Of a stretch of DNA of 64,000 nt, positions 48,801 to 60,155 are shown one piece after another; position 1 is the stretch's first letter; every line of letters begins with the position of its first letter. The stretch lies in the NCBI GenBank assembly GCA_029783825.1, contig JAREIK010002415.1:126501-190500 (forward strand), read 5' to 3'. Made by a program: the position numbers and the translations under genes. The notes under the pieces were generated by a model that searched no databases, was not told the DNA's origin, and saw only the letters and a program-made list of their open reading frames with translations. This DNA is from Sapria himalayana. Its lineage: Eukaryota; Streptophyta; Magnoliopsida; Malpighiales; Rafflesiaceae.

Positions 48801-51800
48801 AACTAGATCATGACTTGAGTCTAAAAAGGGAGAAGCATTGGTTTACTGAATGCTTTCAAGTTCTGGATGAGCTTAAAAAAGATATGGTGCTAGATAAAGA
48901 TTATTTCTGGTATACAGTATGGTTGATGATGTATGAGTCAAAGGCTTCTCTAATGGATATACGAGTAATAATTCATTCTGATACTATATAAGAGCAAAAA
49001 AAACAAGACTATTTAATGTAGAAGAAATGGAAGTGGAAGTAGTGGAGGCAAAAGAGAAGGTAGCAAATCCTTACTCCCTTGGAAAGTAGTTAATGCAAAG
49101 CAAAGGAAAAAAAGAAATGAAAGGGTGGGGATTGAGAAATTTTTGGGCCTCTACTTCTAGAATAGGAAAAATTAACCTTGCCTCATTCCATATTCTAATC
49201 TCTTCAATTTAGTTCTTCCTTTAGTCAAGAATTTATTTATCCTTGATGGACCAAAACCTAGTTGTAAGCTATAATAGATTCGACCACATACTACTCTTAT
49301 GAGAGAGATTGGTAGGGGAGCTATGATCCTGATCCTTGCCATTTTCCTAAGAGAATAGAATGGAAAAAAATATTTTTAATATTAATATATATGATGGATT
49401 AGTTGTAATGAGGTTGTATATAATCTAATGTTTAATGAAATGACTTTGCTTCTAAGACATACTGAATCACTTGAATTAGTTGAAGAACCACATGGTCCCA
49501 CTGGAGATGAGAGTTAGGAAATGTAAAATATCTACTATGTGAGTTAGAACATGAAGTCAACCTTGGGACTAGAATTGTTGAAGTTACAAAATTCAAGGCA
49601 CATGCTTTCTCTATTGTCCTTTTGAATGGTCATAAGGCAACCCTAGACTATTTTTCCTCCTAGGAAAGTGGTTTTCATCTACTATTCAAGGTTACTAAAA
49701 AATTAAGATTCAATAAATAAGCTTTTCTTTTTCATTCCTAAAATTCAAGCCTATTTATTTATATCCCATATTTTACCATCATCACTTATAGTGCCATTTT
49801 TTTATCTCTTATTAGATACTAGTATTTTTCTCCAAGACTTGATAGCACAAGCAAGTACCATGAATATCTTTTAGGGCATTCATTATTCCTATTTTAATGG
49901 TTTTAGTCTCTCCCTGAATGTGTTTGCAAGTCCAAGATATGATCTTCTCTTACTATGTCCGTGAATACACTACTAGCTTGACTTCCTTTTCTCACATCAA
50001 AGCTTGACTTTTAGCTATGGTAAATCAAACTCATTAGATTGGTATCTAAATTTAATTCAGATTTTAATTGTTTTCATTCAAACTAGAATAACTTTTGGAA
50101 ATAAAGCCCAAATGAGGGAGGAGGGGAATCCATTCAATCAGTATGGTTTGGCATTGATTAAGTACATTTAGGAAATGATTAGATAAGATAATTCTAGGAG
50201 AAAGAAAGTACAATTTTTATTTACATTAACTAGTAAGAAAGACCTTAAGCCAAAAGCCTTGGATGAAAGAGTCCAGGAGAAATGACCAGATTGCCCAAAG
50301 TGTTCATTCGTAATGAGTAAGATCTAAGCCTTGAATTAAGATAGGGGATTTCTGATATATTTCTATTACTATCCATGGCGAGACCTCTTGTTTTTATTTT
50401 CTTAAGCAAAGTAAGGATAGATTCCACCCCACCATGAAAGGTATTAAATCTAGGATGGAAATTGGATAGTTGGGTTGAGGGAGTGATTGAATCCTTCAAG
50501 GTAACTCGAAAGCCCTACTCTATAAATGCTTTCATCTTGGATAAAGATTACATAATCTAAGTAAGTGTAGTTCCTCCATGAAAGAAGGGAACTCACTATT
50601 CTTTTAGAAATATATAGCTAGCCAATTGAAAGCCCTACTATTAGAGTCTTAAGTGAGCATTCAATTAAAGTCAATATTAAATTTGTCATTGCTTCATTCC
50701 TTGGGGATAGCTAACCTTAGAAAAAAGAGCTCATTAAAGAATGTGCATCTGAATTGGGCCAAGCTTTTAGAACAAAGGAGTACTTCAAGACTCTATGACC
50801 ATTAATCTAAACTAGACTGATAGTATTTGAATGCAAAAAAAAAGGGACTTATAAGTGATTAATTCACTTTTCTTTTCCAAAAAACTAATAAGCCAAACTT
50901 GTTATGTTAGAAGGCTTTTTATTTTTTGTTATAACCTATTTAGTGAAATATAAAAAGAATATCGCCAAAATAGGGTAAAAGAATCCTGTGTAGGTCTTAG
51001 AGCCATAGTTTTATAGAATCTAAGCAGGCTCCAACAAAAAATAGGTTGAATGAACCAGACACCATGCCTTAGTAGATGCATCAAAAAAGGATGAAAGAAC
51101 TTATAACATACAAGCAAAAGAGTCTTTAGGTAGTATTTCCCTATTTCTAAGCTTGGTTGATTAGCTACTTTTGTACTTGTATTGTATTTTCTTTTCATTG
51201 ACTAAACCACTAATTAGCCGGTTTGTGAGTGATGAATTGATCTTTGGAAAAAGATTAGACTTGATAAGAGAGTTTAGAGATAGACTTGGGAAAAGGGCTA
51301 ATTGACTCACATGCTTACTATGGAGTGAAAGTGAGTACTTAAGTGGACATAGCCACTTATTGAACTTATCTTGAAGCACCAGGTTGTGTATATGGTGAGA
51401 AGGATAGAATTTGGGTTTTTTGGGGGCAAGGAGTAGTTTCTTTTTAGATATGGGAAGAATGAATCACAAATAAATGAATCAAAGAAGTGAACCATGTTGT
51501 TTGAAGTGATCCAAGTGAGACTCAAACTACATACTATGCAAATCGATTTTTAATTTTTTAAAGAATCAAGTCCAATGCTGAGAGGAATGGACTCCCCGAA
51601 AAAAAGAAGAGCATAGGGCCTTGAAAGCCACATCAAGCAACACTAGAAAGACTCTTGGAAAGCCAAATTGAAAAAAACAAGTGTGAATTATTCTTATATA
51701 TGAAGCTATGCATAAGGTTCATACTCATATGTTGATTAAAGAGAGCTTGGGTTGCCAACCTTTTTTTTGTTGGGCCTAAAGGGAAAGTATGAGTATGAAG

Positions 51801-51878
51801 GTTATGCAAGAGTTTTTTACTATGGATGAGGCTTATGAGTATGAAGGTTCATACTCATAAGTAGAGACCCTTGATGAC
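45831..51878. other. long unassigned stretch downstream of the polymerase fragment
   Basis: No recognisable gene. An open plus-strand stretch around 48830-48985 reads HWFTECFQVLDELKKDMVLD and then WLMMYESKASLMDIR. It looks coding but matches nothing I know. Minus-strand frames at 50245-50499, 50929-51198 and 51161-51525 have no recognisable motifs. The overall texture resembles plant mitochondrial spacer and plasmid-derived DNA. Confidence 0.3.
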
Positions 51879-52079
51879 CTACATTCCCAAAGAAGTGAAC
51901 ACAAACAAACTATGACTATGTAAGCTAAATTCAAGTTGTATAATGAGGTCATCTATATAGCACTTAACCTCATGATGTAGAAGTTCTTTGAAAATGTTGG
52001 TCATTGCTCGCTTGTAAGTTTCATCAACATTATTCACTCCAAAAGGCATCACCTTGTAGGAGTTAAGAGTATATACCAA
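51879..52079 (-). pseudogene. Ty3/gypsy reverse-transcriptase scrap
   Basis: The minus-strand frame reads YKVMPFGVNNVDETYKRAMT, then IFKELLHHEVKCYIDDLII. This is the RT block with MPFG and the catalytic (Y/C)(V/I)DD box, in the form used by the Tat/Athila side of Ty3/gypsy rather than by the Tekay element at 38-41 kb. Only about 50 codons are recognisable; sequence on both sides fits no RT. Confidence 0.8.
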
Positions 52080-53307
52080 TTGGAGACCTTAGGACAATGT
52101 GTTTTATATCTTTCGTGATCATCTTGATAATTGGAACAAATATCTCATCTTAGTCGCATCTTGCTGGTTGTAGTCTTTGCCTTTTCATTGAAGATTTAAT
52201 TTATTTATAATAACTCCTTCTTATAAAAATAAAAGAAATATATCAATTGAAAGAATAGTCTTCATTTCATATGAAGTAGTGGGAAAACATGATTCTATAA
52301 AAGTTAAGGTAAGTAAGGTAACATGAAACTAAAACAAGTAGAATAGAAGAAAGAATACATGATCACATCTTCAACTGGAATTATGATGGATGGGACTGAT
52401 CTTGCAAATTAAGTTTTTATGCTCTTATTTACCGGTCAAAGATCATATTCGCATTATCGTGGGTCATCAATCACTTCAATAGTGGCATGATCAAACACTT
52501 TGAAAGATTAGGTGATAAGACCATCTGGAGGTAAGAGAGAAGGAGACCAACTTGGGTGAATAAACATTTGAGAAAAGGAAGAGTGAGAGAGGTTAAAGCA
52601 TTTATATCATAGTAGTAGCAGCACTATGATTGGGTCCCACAAAAACCATAGCAGCATTAGCCTTTCTTTCTATTGGAGCATGTGTGGTATGAGATGTCAG
52701 GATAATGCTTGGAGAAATTTTTTCTATACAGATATAGCTTTTAGCTCGACCTCGGTCTATTATGATAGAAAAATAGATGGAAAAGGAAAAGATTATGGTT
52801 CTTGGGCATTCAATCAATTAATCCTCCAAACCAACCAAACTAGGGAAGCTTAAGCAAAAATGAAAGAGTAGGGTGAGGGGAAAGTGGGAAAGCCACTACA
52901 CTAAATTGAAGGCTTTGCTCACTCTAACACTTATTTAGTAGATAGCAAGTGGAGTGCATAAACCCCTTTAGAGAGAAGGGTGAGTACTACATGAGCTTAT
53001 AAGTCATGTATGGAATAAGCCTTGTCTATGTAGCAGAGTGACCTAATCTTTCTATTTATTGGTGAAGGTTCTAGCACTAGATAATAGCCATTTTGGTAAG
53101 GCAGGAAGACTACTTTATAGGTCATCCATGATACATTAGTGATAAAGAAGCCAAGTCATATGAGCTACGAGATATAGCTTATTGAACATTTTCGGATATC
53201 AAATTAGTCATTTTAATGCTAGAGGAGAATCGAGATTCATTTGATTGACAACATATTGTTTGATAGATGTAAATTTTTGAACATGAGCAATGTACTTGAG
53301 GTTAAGG
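52080..53307. other. no gene recognised
   Basis: Two opposed frames of 71-75 codons at 52602-52853 have no support. Nothing else stands out. Confidence 0.35.
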
Positions 53308-53679
53308 TCCATGAACTATAGTCAAGATTAAATTGGGGGAAGAGAGAAAATGGAAGTGCATGCTAGCGATAAGTGTTAGCGATAAGTGATATAGACTATA
53401 GATTAATAGAGTAGTCCTTGTGCCCCTATAATAGAATAGTATAAAATATAATAGAAAGGAATAGAAAGGAAAAGAAAGGAATAAAAAGGAATAAAAAGGA
53501 ATAGAAAGGAATAAAAAGGAATAGAAAGGAATAGAAAGGAATGGAAGTCCATGAACTATAGTCAAGATTAAATCAGGGGAAGAGAGAAAATGGAAGTGCA
53601 TGCTAGCGATAAGTGTTAGCGATAAGTTATATAGACTATAGAGTAATAGAGTAGTCTTTGTGCCCCTAGAATAGAATAG
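53308..53679. repeat. 240-bp direct duplication with GGAATAGAAA minisatellite between
   Basis: 53308-53439 and 53548-53679 are about 95 percent alike by eye. Both start TCCATGAACTATAGTCAAGA and contain CTAGCGATAAGTGTTAGCGATAAGT. The spacer (about 53440-53547) consists of 10-bp GGAATAGAAA or GGAATAAAAA units. The minus-strand 99-codon frame with repeated Phe-Leu-Ser-Ile-Pro blocks is created by these repeats. Confidence 0.9.
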
Positions 53680-53702
53680 AATAGAATAGAATAGAATAGA
53701 AT
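53669..53702. repeat. (AGAAT)n microsatellite
   Basis: About six or seven copies of a 5-bp unit, extending the pattern seen at the end of the first duplicate. Confidence 0.9.
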
Positions 53703-54540
53703 GGAAACTTAGATCTTAAGTTTAAAAAGATTTTTTATTTTACAATTTAAGCATTTTTAAATGATTGTAAAAAAGGAGTCAGACAAAGTATAGCAAAAAG
53801 ATTATTATTTTCGAGTGAAATTTTTCCTTTGTAAATGGGTGTTGTTTCTTCTTTTTGCATTCTTCTCTTGTGCAGGTGTGCTTGATCATTGAGAGCTATT
53901 TTCCCTTTTCGAAACATTGAATTACAATCTATCAGATACTTGTGAAACTCTACATTTGATATCAAGCTACATCTGATATCAAGTGAATCCTGACATTTGG
54001 TATTATATGTAGTATTAGGATTCTTTATATTTGATATTGGAGTGATTGTTTGCTTTGATATATAGAATCATATTAGTGAAATTATCAATATTTGATAATA
54101 GAGAAATGTTTTGATCCTAATAGAGAAGTATTGTATGTTTTGTCCAAAAGATAAACTGAGAGAACAAATGAGTTGTGACTTCTGCACAACAAAAACTCTT
54201 AGACTCAAAAATCACATGTCACCACTATTTTTTTAATCTATAAATAATACTGCTCCTTAAAACACATTTCTACCAAACAAAAGTTTTTTTTTAAAGTTTT
54301 ATGGGAACATTCTTGGTGGGAAATTATCCCGCATTTTTGGTTTGTTATGTTTCATACCTACAAAAAGATAAAAAAAAAACAAAATGATAGTATTTAAAAA
54401 ATAAAATAGGTATGATCTAAATAATAAGTATATATTGATATTAAAATAACTAGACATGAATATAACCGAATAAAGCTCACTTAACCCAACTTGGTAAACC
54501 AAACAATTTTTTTTTTGTCAAAGTTAATAGCCAATGCCAC
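53703..54540. other. AT-rich, no gene recognised
   Basis: The remaining RT of the LINE at 54.5-57.2 kb would be expected here on the minus strand but was not recognised. Small minus-strand frames at 53747-53965 and 54299-54502 are unassigned. Confidence 0.35.
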
Positions 54541-57216
54541 ATTATTGTCATGAATATTTTTGTCAATTTTCCTATTATTTCTTGGGTCTCTATAAATTAT
54601 CTACTAATAATATATCCTAAAAAAATTACGATATTTCTATGATATAATTCATGAAAGAACTTTGGAAAGCTTTTTTACTTAAATTTTATAAATGATGTTA
54701 TTTATTACCATGCAAAAGACTTATAAGTTTAAATTCAGCATATTCTTGATGTTGTTTTATTTTTGGGATGAGTATAATTAAGATGACTAACCAATTCACA
54801 TTTATTATAACTCCTGCAAACAAACATTAAATATTTCTGAGAGCATTATATTGCATAATCTTTTCATATTCATGTAAGAATTTACCTTGTAATGTAGATC
54901 TGTAACTGATTTGGCCCTAATGTCAAAAATAACTTCTTTTATTTATTCCATTTCTAGTCATTTCATGAATGCTTAATTTTCGCTTTATTTAATTATTTTT
55001 GGCATAGATCGAAAAAAGTATTCTTCCACAATCTCTTATTTTCTTTGTAATGCATTTTAAAAGGTATTCATCTGAAAATTAAGTAGATAAATGTCTTATA
55101 ATCTCTCTCTTTCAACTATTTGACCCTAGCACACTTTTGCACGTAGATTTATTTAATTCTAAGTTGTTGAATCAATTTTTTCTTTGAAACTTGGTAGGTT
55201 TTCCTTTCCTTTTTAGATAAGTTCCTTTTCACATTCTTCTATACCTTTAATACCAATTTTTTTACTACTTAGGTATTTGGAAATACATCTTCTATATTCT
55301 CTTTTTTTTCACCTTTTTATTATTCTTTTAAATCTTTTCAACTTATCATAAATAATTTTCATTGGATCCCCTTTGATGAGATCATTTCAAGATCTTTGTA
55401 CAAATTGTTATAAATGGATGAGAGAAATCCATATATTTTGGAACCTAAAAAGTTTCAAATATATCATATAGGATTTCATTTTATGGATGAAACATGAACA
55501 TAATTAATTCTTCTTAGATGCAAAATCGAGGAAACATTCCATTTATCTAATTCTTCAATGTTGCATAAAATTCTATCTAGTTGATAACATATATAGCTAT
55601 TTAATTTCCTTTCTAAGCACCATGTGAATTTATTACCAATAAAGCCTAAGTATATCTGACAACATTTTACTATATAATCTATGAATTTTTATGAGGATTG
55701 CTAAATTATATTTTTTTCCAATAGTTTTTCATAAACTCTTAATATTACATCAAAATCTCAACCAATAAGCCATGATCTAGTTGTAGATAGATGAGTCATT
55801 TCTTCTCACAACTCTCTTTGATGGTATCTTTTGTTCATACCATACACCCCTATCAAATTATTTAGGCTATATAAAAATTACAAAATCACCAAACAAAATA
55901 AAATTTGGCCTATGTAGAATTATTATTATGTTACTAATTTTTATTGTCATAAATCAAATTTTGTTATTAGTATTGGCTATCCCAATCTCAAAATTCAACT
56001 TATATTTTTATTTTTTAGGCCATTAGAATTTTTTAGTTTGCTAAGGAACACAAATGAGACATTGTATATTTTTATAATTTTTTAAGCTTCTTAATTTTTT
56101 TAGGCCATTGGCTAACCCAATCTTAAAATTTGGACTATGTCTACCCCATTTTTTCTAACTAATGTAAAGCCTTCTTTATTAAATATGAGATATGAATTTT
56201 TTTTTAATTTTCACAATCCACTCTTTTATCCATGAATTTTGCCCATTAATGCTTATCTTCCTCACTCCCATTCATATCATCATCCAGATAATAGTTACCT
56301 TTCCATACTTCACTTATATCCAAATTGAGTAGTTGATGTCCACTAATTAGTGAGTAATATATTTGTTGTTGGCTATTTTTTGCATCACTTTTTTTATTGT
56401 TGCCCTCTTTTTTTTCATATCATCCCTAACCTACAAAGATACCAGGGCACCAAAAATTTATATAGATAGAATATTTTGACCATCACAAATCTCTTGGAGT
56501 GCCTCTTGCATTGTGGATGAATGCTTTTTCACCCAAGTCTTCTATTGTGATATGTTTATTTTTCGTTGTTACCCCTTCTTTATTATCTTCTAGCACTCCA
56601 TGGACTTTAACTTTCTTTTGCGTGTTCGAGTCTCTTGCACAATAATTAGTAATGAAAAATACTTGACACTCCTATATTTCATAAAATTCCCTCACTTCAA
56701 CATCTAATATGAACTTATTTGAGTACTAGTTTAGTTACATCTAGCTCTACACTAGGCCTTGATTTGTTGAAAGTAGCATTGTCTATTTTGATTAGTACCT
56801 CCATCATTGTAACTATATTAAACAATACTTCATGGTTAAATATGGGAAGTCCACTCATATTGGTATTAATGGGAATTTCTTATTTGGTTTGAAATTTACC
56901 ATCAACTTAAACACACACATGAAAAAAATTTATACGAACCAAACTTTTCATAACCAAATCTAGTGGAAATCCTTTCGAATTTTAAATCAAAATATTATAT
57001 GTTTATAGTCAAACACTCATACTATTACCTCTCTCTTAAATATACTATGATGATTTCTTTCCTAATAGCATAATTGGAAGATATGCAATGACAAAATTTT
57101 CTAACAAGGATAAATTTCAAAGGTTTGACTAGCTTAGAAATTTCTACAAGGGAGAAGAATATAATTGATTTTTTCTTAAATGAGTTTGACTCATTGATTT
57201 TGATCATGCTTGACAC
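54541..57216 (-). pseudogene. L1-type LINE: ORF1, endonuclease and start of RT
   Basis: On the minus strand from 57216 down, ORF1 shows a DUF4283-like block: PLKFILVRKFCHCISSNYAI, VDFPYLTMKYCL, then IKIDNATFNKSRPSVELDV, near 57.15-56.7 kb. ORF2 follows. Its endonuclease reads KYKLNFEIGIANTNNKI near 55.95 kb, GVWYEQK and SWLIG-stop-DFDVI near 55.85-55.73 kb, and LGFIGNKFTWCLERKLNS then QLDRILCN near 55.66-55.54 kb. An RT start, ILIPKIKQHQEYAEFKLISLL, lies near 54.78-54.69 kb with DILLVDNL after it. The catalytic FADD box is absent or lost. Same family and strand as 1-660. Many stops and frame changes make it inactive. Confidence 0.82.
56590..57216 (-). pseudogene. LINE ORF1 with DUF4283-like domain
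   Basis: Broken minus-strand reading beginning near 57216. Its order matches the plant LINE ORF1 domain: LVxKF at the start, PxWVxFPxLPxxY in the middle (here PI-stop-VDFPYLTMKY), and the KIDxxTxxxxRPS block (KIDNATFNKSRPS) near the end. ORF1 proteins bind the element RNA. A zinc knuckle was not seen. Confidence 0.65.
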
Positions 57217-57420
57217 ATGAATTATGTTTCATTTGCATTTTTTTTTTTGCAAATGTATGTTAACCTAAATATATATCAGATAGTTTCAATAACTCACACT
57301 CTAGTCAAACGCTCAAAGAAATCATCATCGTGCACTCACGTTCGTATAGTATACAGAAGGAAGCTTTGTATTCATATTATTATTATTCTTTCATTCTTTG
57401 TATTTTGGTAGAGCATCATT

Positions 57421-57840
57421 AGGGAAGAACTAATATATGTGTGTGTGTGTGTGTGCGCACACACAAACACACATAACACTATATATATACACATCAATAT
57501 GTGTGTGCATAGATAGATATATTTATATATGTGGATTTGTAAGTATGTATATATATACTATATATGTGTACATACATACACACAATATTATATTTATAAT
57601 ATTGATATCTATAGATATATACCTATATATGTGGATATATATATATATATAATATGTATATATAGATAACGACACTTTATATAGCATATTCATAGATATA
57701 TTATAGTGTGTGTATATACACATCCATATTTTATATGGATATATATTTGTATATATATATATATGTATGTGTATATTTATGTATATATATATACACATTA
57801 TAATATATATGCATATATACACTCACACTATAGTATGTAT
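57421..57840. repeat. microsatellite cluster, (TG)n, (AC)n, (TA)n
   Basis: Starts with (TG)9-10 running into GCGCACACAC, then long TATATGTA-type runs. The open frames on both strands (71 and 99 codons) are low-complexity artefacts. Confidence 0.9.
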
Positions 57841-58420
57841 ATTATGTAATTTGGTACATTATATTATATATTTCTGAAGATATTATCTGGCATGCTGATA
57901 ATATTTCTAAATGAGTTGGTAGATGATGATGTGATGAAAAATTGAGTAAATGGGGTTCAATTTTTTTTTGAATTTCTTGTACTAACCTATGAAGCTAAAA
58001 TTTAGGGTTTCTAAATTTCAATTTTTTTCAAAATATTTCAAAATTTCTCAATTTCTTTTATTTTTTTTTTGTTGAGGAAGATATCATAAATTGAAAAAAA
58101 TTTATGTAAAGTGGATCTAAAGAAATAATATGCTTTGCTAATTTTTCAGAAAAAATTAAAGAAAAAGTAAACCAAAATAAAAAATATATATGTTTTGGAC
58201 ATTTCAAAAAAAAAAAAAGATAAAAGAAAAACGACTCCAAAATAAAAAATTTCTATGCTTTGATCTTATTATATGTGTAAATCCAAAAATAATCTCAATA
58301 TAAAAAAAATGTAATTATTTTTGGAAAACACTATTCTCAATAGTATTTTTGATTTAGAAAATTGAATAGTGTTTTTTCAAAAATACTATTTATGAAAAAA
58401 GTTTTATTGTTTTCAAATAA
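57841..58420. other. AT-rich with poly-A/T tracts
   Basis: No coding sequence. An imperfect inverted repeat around AATAGTGTTTT and AAAACACTATT lies at 58325-58376. Confidence 0.4.
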
Positions 58421-58423
58421 TGA

Positions 58424-58497
58424 TATGTGTGTGTGTGTGTGGGTGTCGGTGTGTGTGTCTGTATCAAATATATATACATATATTTATTTATTATTAT

Positions 58498-58549
<52 letters not shown>

Positions 58550-58585
58550 ATATAATGATATACATGATATGTTCAAAACAATATT

Positions 58586-58620
<35 letters not shown>

Positions 58621-58622
58621 TA
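58424..58622. repeat. microsatellite cluster, (TG)n, (TA)n, (AC)n
   Basis: (GT) run 58424-58460, (TA) run about 58503-58536, (AC) run about 58596-58620. Overlapping open frames here are artefacts. Confidence 0.92.
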
Positions 58623-58644
58623 ATATGCTATATTTATATATTAA

Positions 58645-59417
58645 GGGGCTGTTTGATAACGAACTAAAAATCATCAAACTATTGAAAATTAAAAATTTCA
58701 ATGGTTTGAAATTTTAAGTGCATTTGATAAAAAAATATTATGAGCTAAAAATTTAAAAATTTAAGTGAAAATTCAATGGAAATTTTAAGTAGGTAGATAA
58801 CTACTTAATGTTGAATGCTGAAAATTTTCAACAATTTTTTTTTTAAAATAATCATTTTGTCCTTTTTTTTTTCATTTCTTTTTCATTTTCTCGTTCGCGT
58901 TACAGTTCAGTTTGTAAACCTGTCTTTTATTTCTCTCTTCTCTACCACCACAAACCCTAACACTAACACTATTTCATGATTAATTTAAAAGACAAAATAT
59001 CAAATTAACTAGTTGTTCATTAATTTTTATTTTTATATTAAAAATTTGGATCGTTTTAAAGAGTTTAAATTTTATTGGTTATTTTTTAAATATTTTTATT
59101 TCTTTTTTGGATTTATAATTTATTTATGGATATGTTTTTAGGAATTTTATTTTTTTAATAATTAATAATTGTAGTGAAAAAAAATATCATTAGAAATTCT
59201 ATTTATGTTGGATATATAATGCAATGATAATAAAGATAAATATATGGGGTACATTATTTTCATCATTCAATATTTACAGTTATCAAACAATATATTTATA
59301 TTCAGAATTCAATTAATAGTAATTTATCAAATAATTTTTTAATGCAAATTCAACACTTATAAAATTCAATATTAATTTTTCAGCACTTAATTTTTTAATT
59401 TTTATCAAACGGTCACT
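58645..59417. mobile_element. probable hAT-type non-autonomous element
   Basis: The left end GGGGCTGTTTGATAAC and right end TTATCAAACGGTCACT are imperfect inverted repeats of the kind common in plant hAT MITEs. Sequence inside both ends repeats short strings such as AAAATTCAA and TTATCAAA. No clear 8-bp duplication was found and no protein is encoded. The left end begins 24 bp after a microsatellite. Confidence 0.5.
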
Positions 59418-59440
59418 AAATTTTGGAAGACATATAAATA

Positions 59441-59567
59441 TTTTTCGGATTAAACTTTAAAGTATTGATATTTTTCGGATTAAACTTTAAAGTATTGATA
59501 TTTTTCGGATTAAACTTTAAAGTATTGATATTTTTCGGATTAAACTTTAAAGTATTGATATTTTTCG
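59441..59567. repeat. 30-bp tandem repeat, four exact copies plus 7 bases
   Basis: The unit TTTTTCGGATTAAACTTTAA plus AGTATTGATA is identical in four consecutive copies starting at 59441, 59471, 59501 and 59531, followed by a partial unit. Perfect identity implies recent expansion. It ends about 150 bp before the candidate start codon at 59716. Confidence 0.97.
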
Positions 59568-59578
59568 TTTTAATGTAT

Positions 59579-59590
59579 TTTTTTATAGTT
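59579..59590 (+). promoter_or_regulatory. possible TATA-like element of the candidate gene
   Basis: TTTTTTTATAGTT lies about 130 bp upstream of the ATG at 59716. In AT-rich DNA such strings are common, so this is only a positional suggestion. Confidence 0.25.
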
Positions 59591-59715
59591 CTTTTTTAAT
59601 GGAACTCGACGTAAATATTTTTATAGGGTCCATCCGTCCATCAGGCATCACCCAATTCACAGTTTCTTCAACTAACCACCGAGTGTACAACCTTACAAGA
59701 CGACAGACACAGGCA

Positions 59716-60155
59716 ATGAGCAAATCATTAGAGCTTCTGAAAACGATGATGACGTGGAGGACGGTTGGCTCACAGCTAAGAATCCTTGTTTCTTCAACAA
59801 ATCGATTTACAGTGCACGCTGCTCACTTCTCAGACACCAGCAGATCGTTTGTTACTTCATTACCTTTGGCACACTTATTTAATCGTTACCTGAGCATGGA
59901 TTCAGGTTCAGTATTAATAGTTTTATACATCTTTATAGATCAGTCTATACGTTCAACATTTGATCTTGCTTTGTGTTAATTTATGAATCTCCATTTATGC
60001 CTTCTGTTTACCTTTTGATTTTTTGAATGCTTTTGCTTGATATAAAAACTTACTAATTTACAGAAGCTAAATGTAGTCCACATGTTCCTTCTCTCCTTGA
60101 AGATACAAAGCACATCGTAAATGATTTAGGAGCCACCTGTTTCCTCACCAAATGA
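59716..60155 (+). CDS. candidate two-exon gene, 93-residue protein with mitochondrial-type presequence
   Basis: Exon 1 is 59716-59905, the intron 59906-60063 (158 nt) and exon 2 60064-60155, ending TGA. The donor reads CAG/GTTCAGT; the acceptor is TTTACAG/AAG, preceded by a branch-like TTACTAAT. Joined, the frame is continuous for 93 codons. Residues 1-61 contain only two acidic residues (Glu6, Asp40) but many Arg, Ser, Thr and Leu, starting MSKSLELLKTMMTWRTVGSQ, as in plant mitochondrial targeting peptides. After residue 61 the composition turns acidic/polar (MDSEAKCSPH, LLEDTKHIVNDLG). I do not recognise the family. The start in AGGCAATGAG is preferred over an upstream in-frame ATG at 59599 because the composition changes there. 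It could instead be the 5' part of a larger or broken gene. Confidence 0.5.

Noticed and set aside
53302..53601. 99-codon frame with repeated Phe-Leu-Ser-Ile-Pro blocks
   Set aside because: Created by the duplicated block and the 10-bp minisatellite.
57437..58667. Several open frames of 67-101 codons with Tyr-Ile or Thr-His repeats
   Set aside because: Direct products of TA, TG and AC microsatellites.
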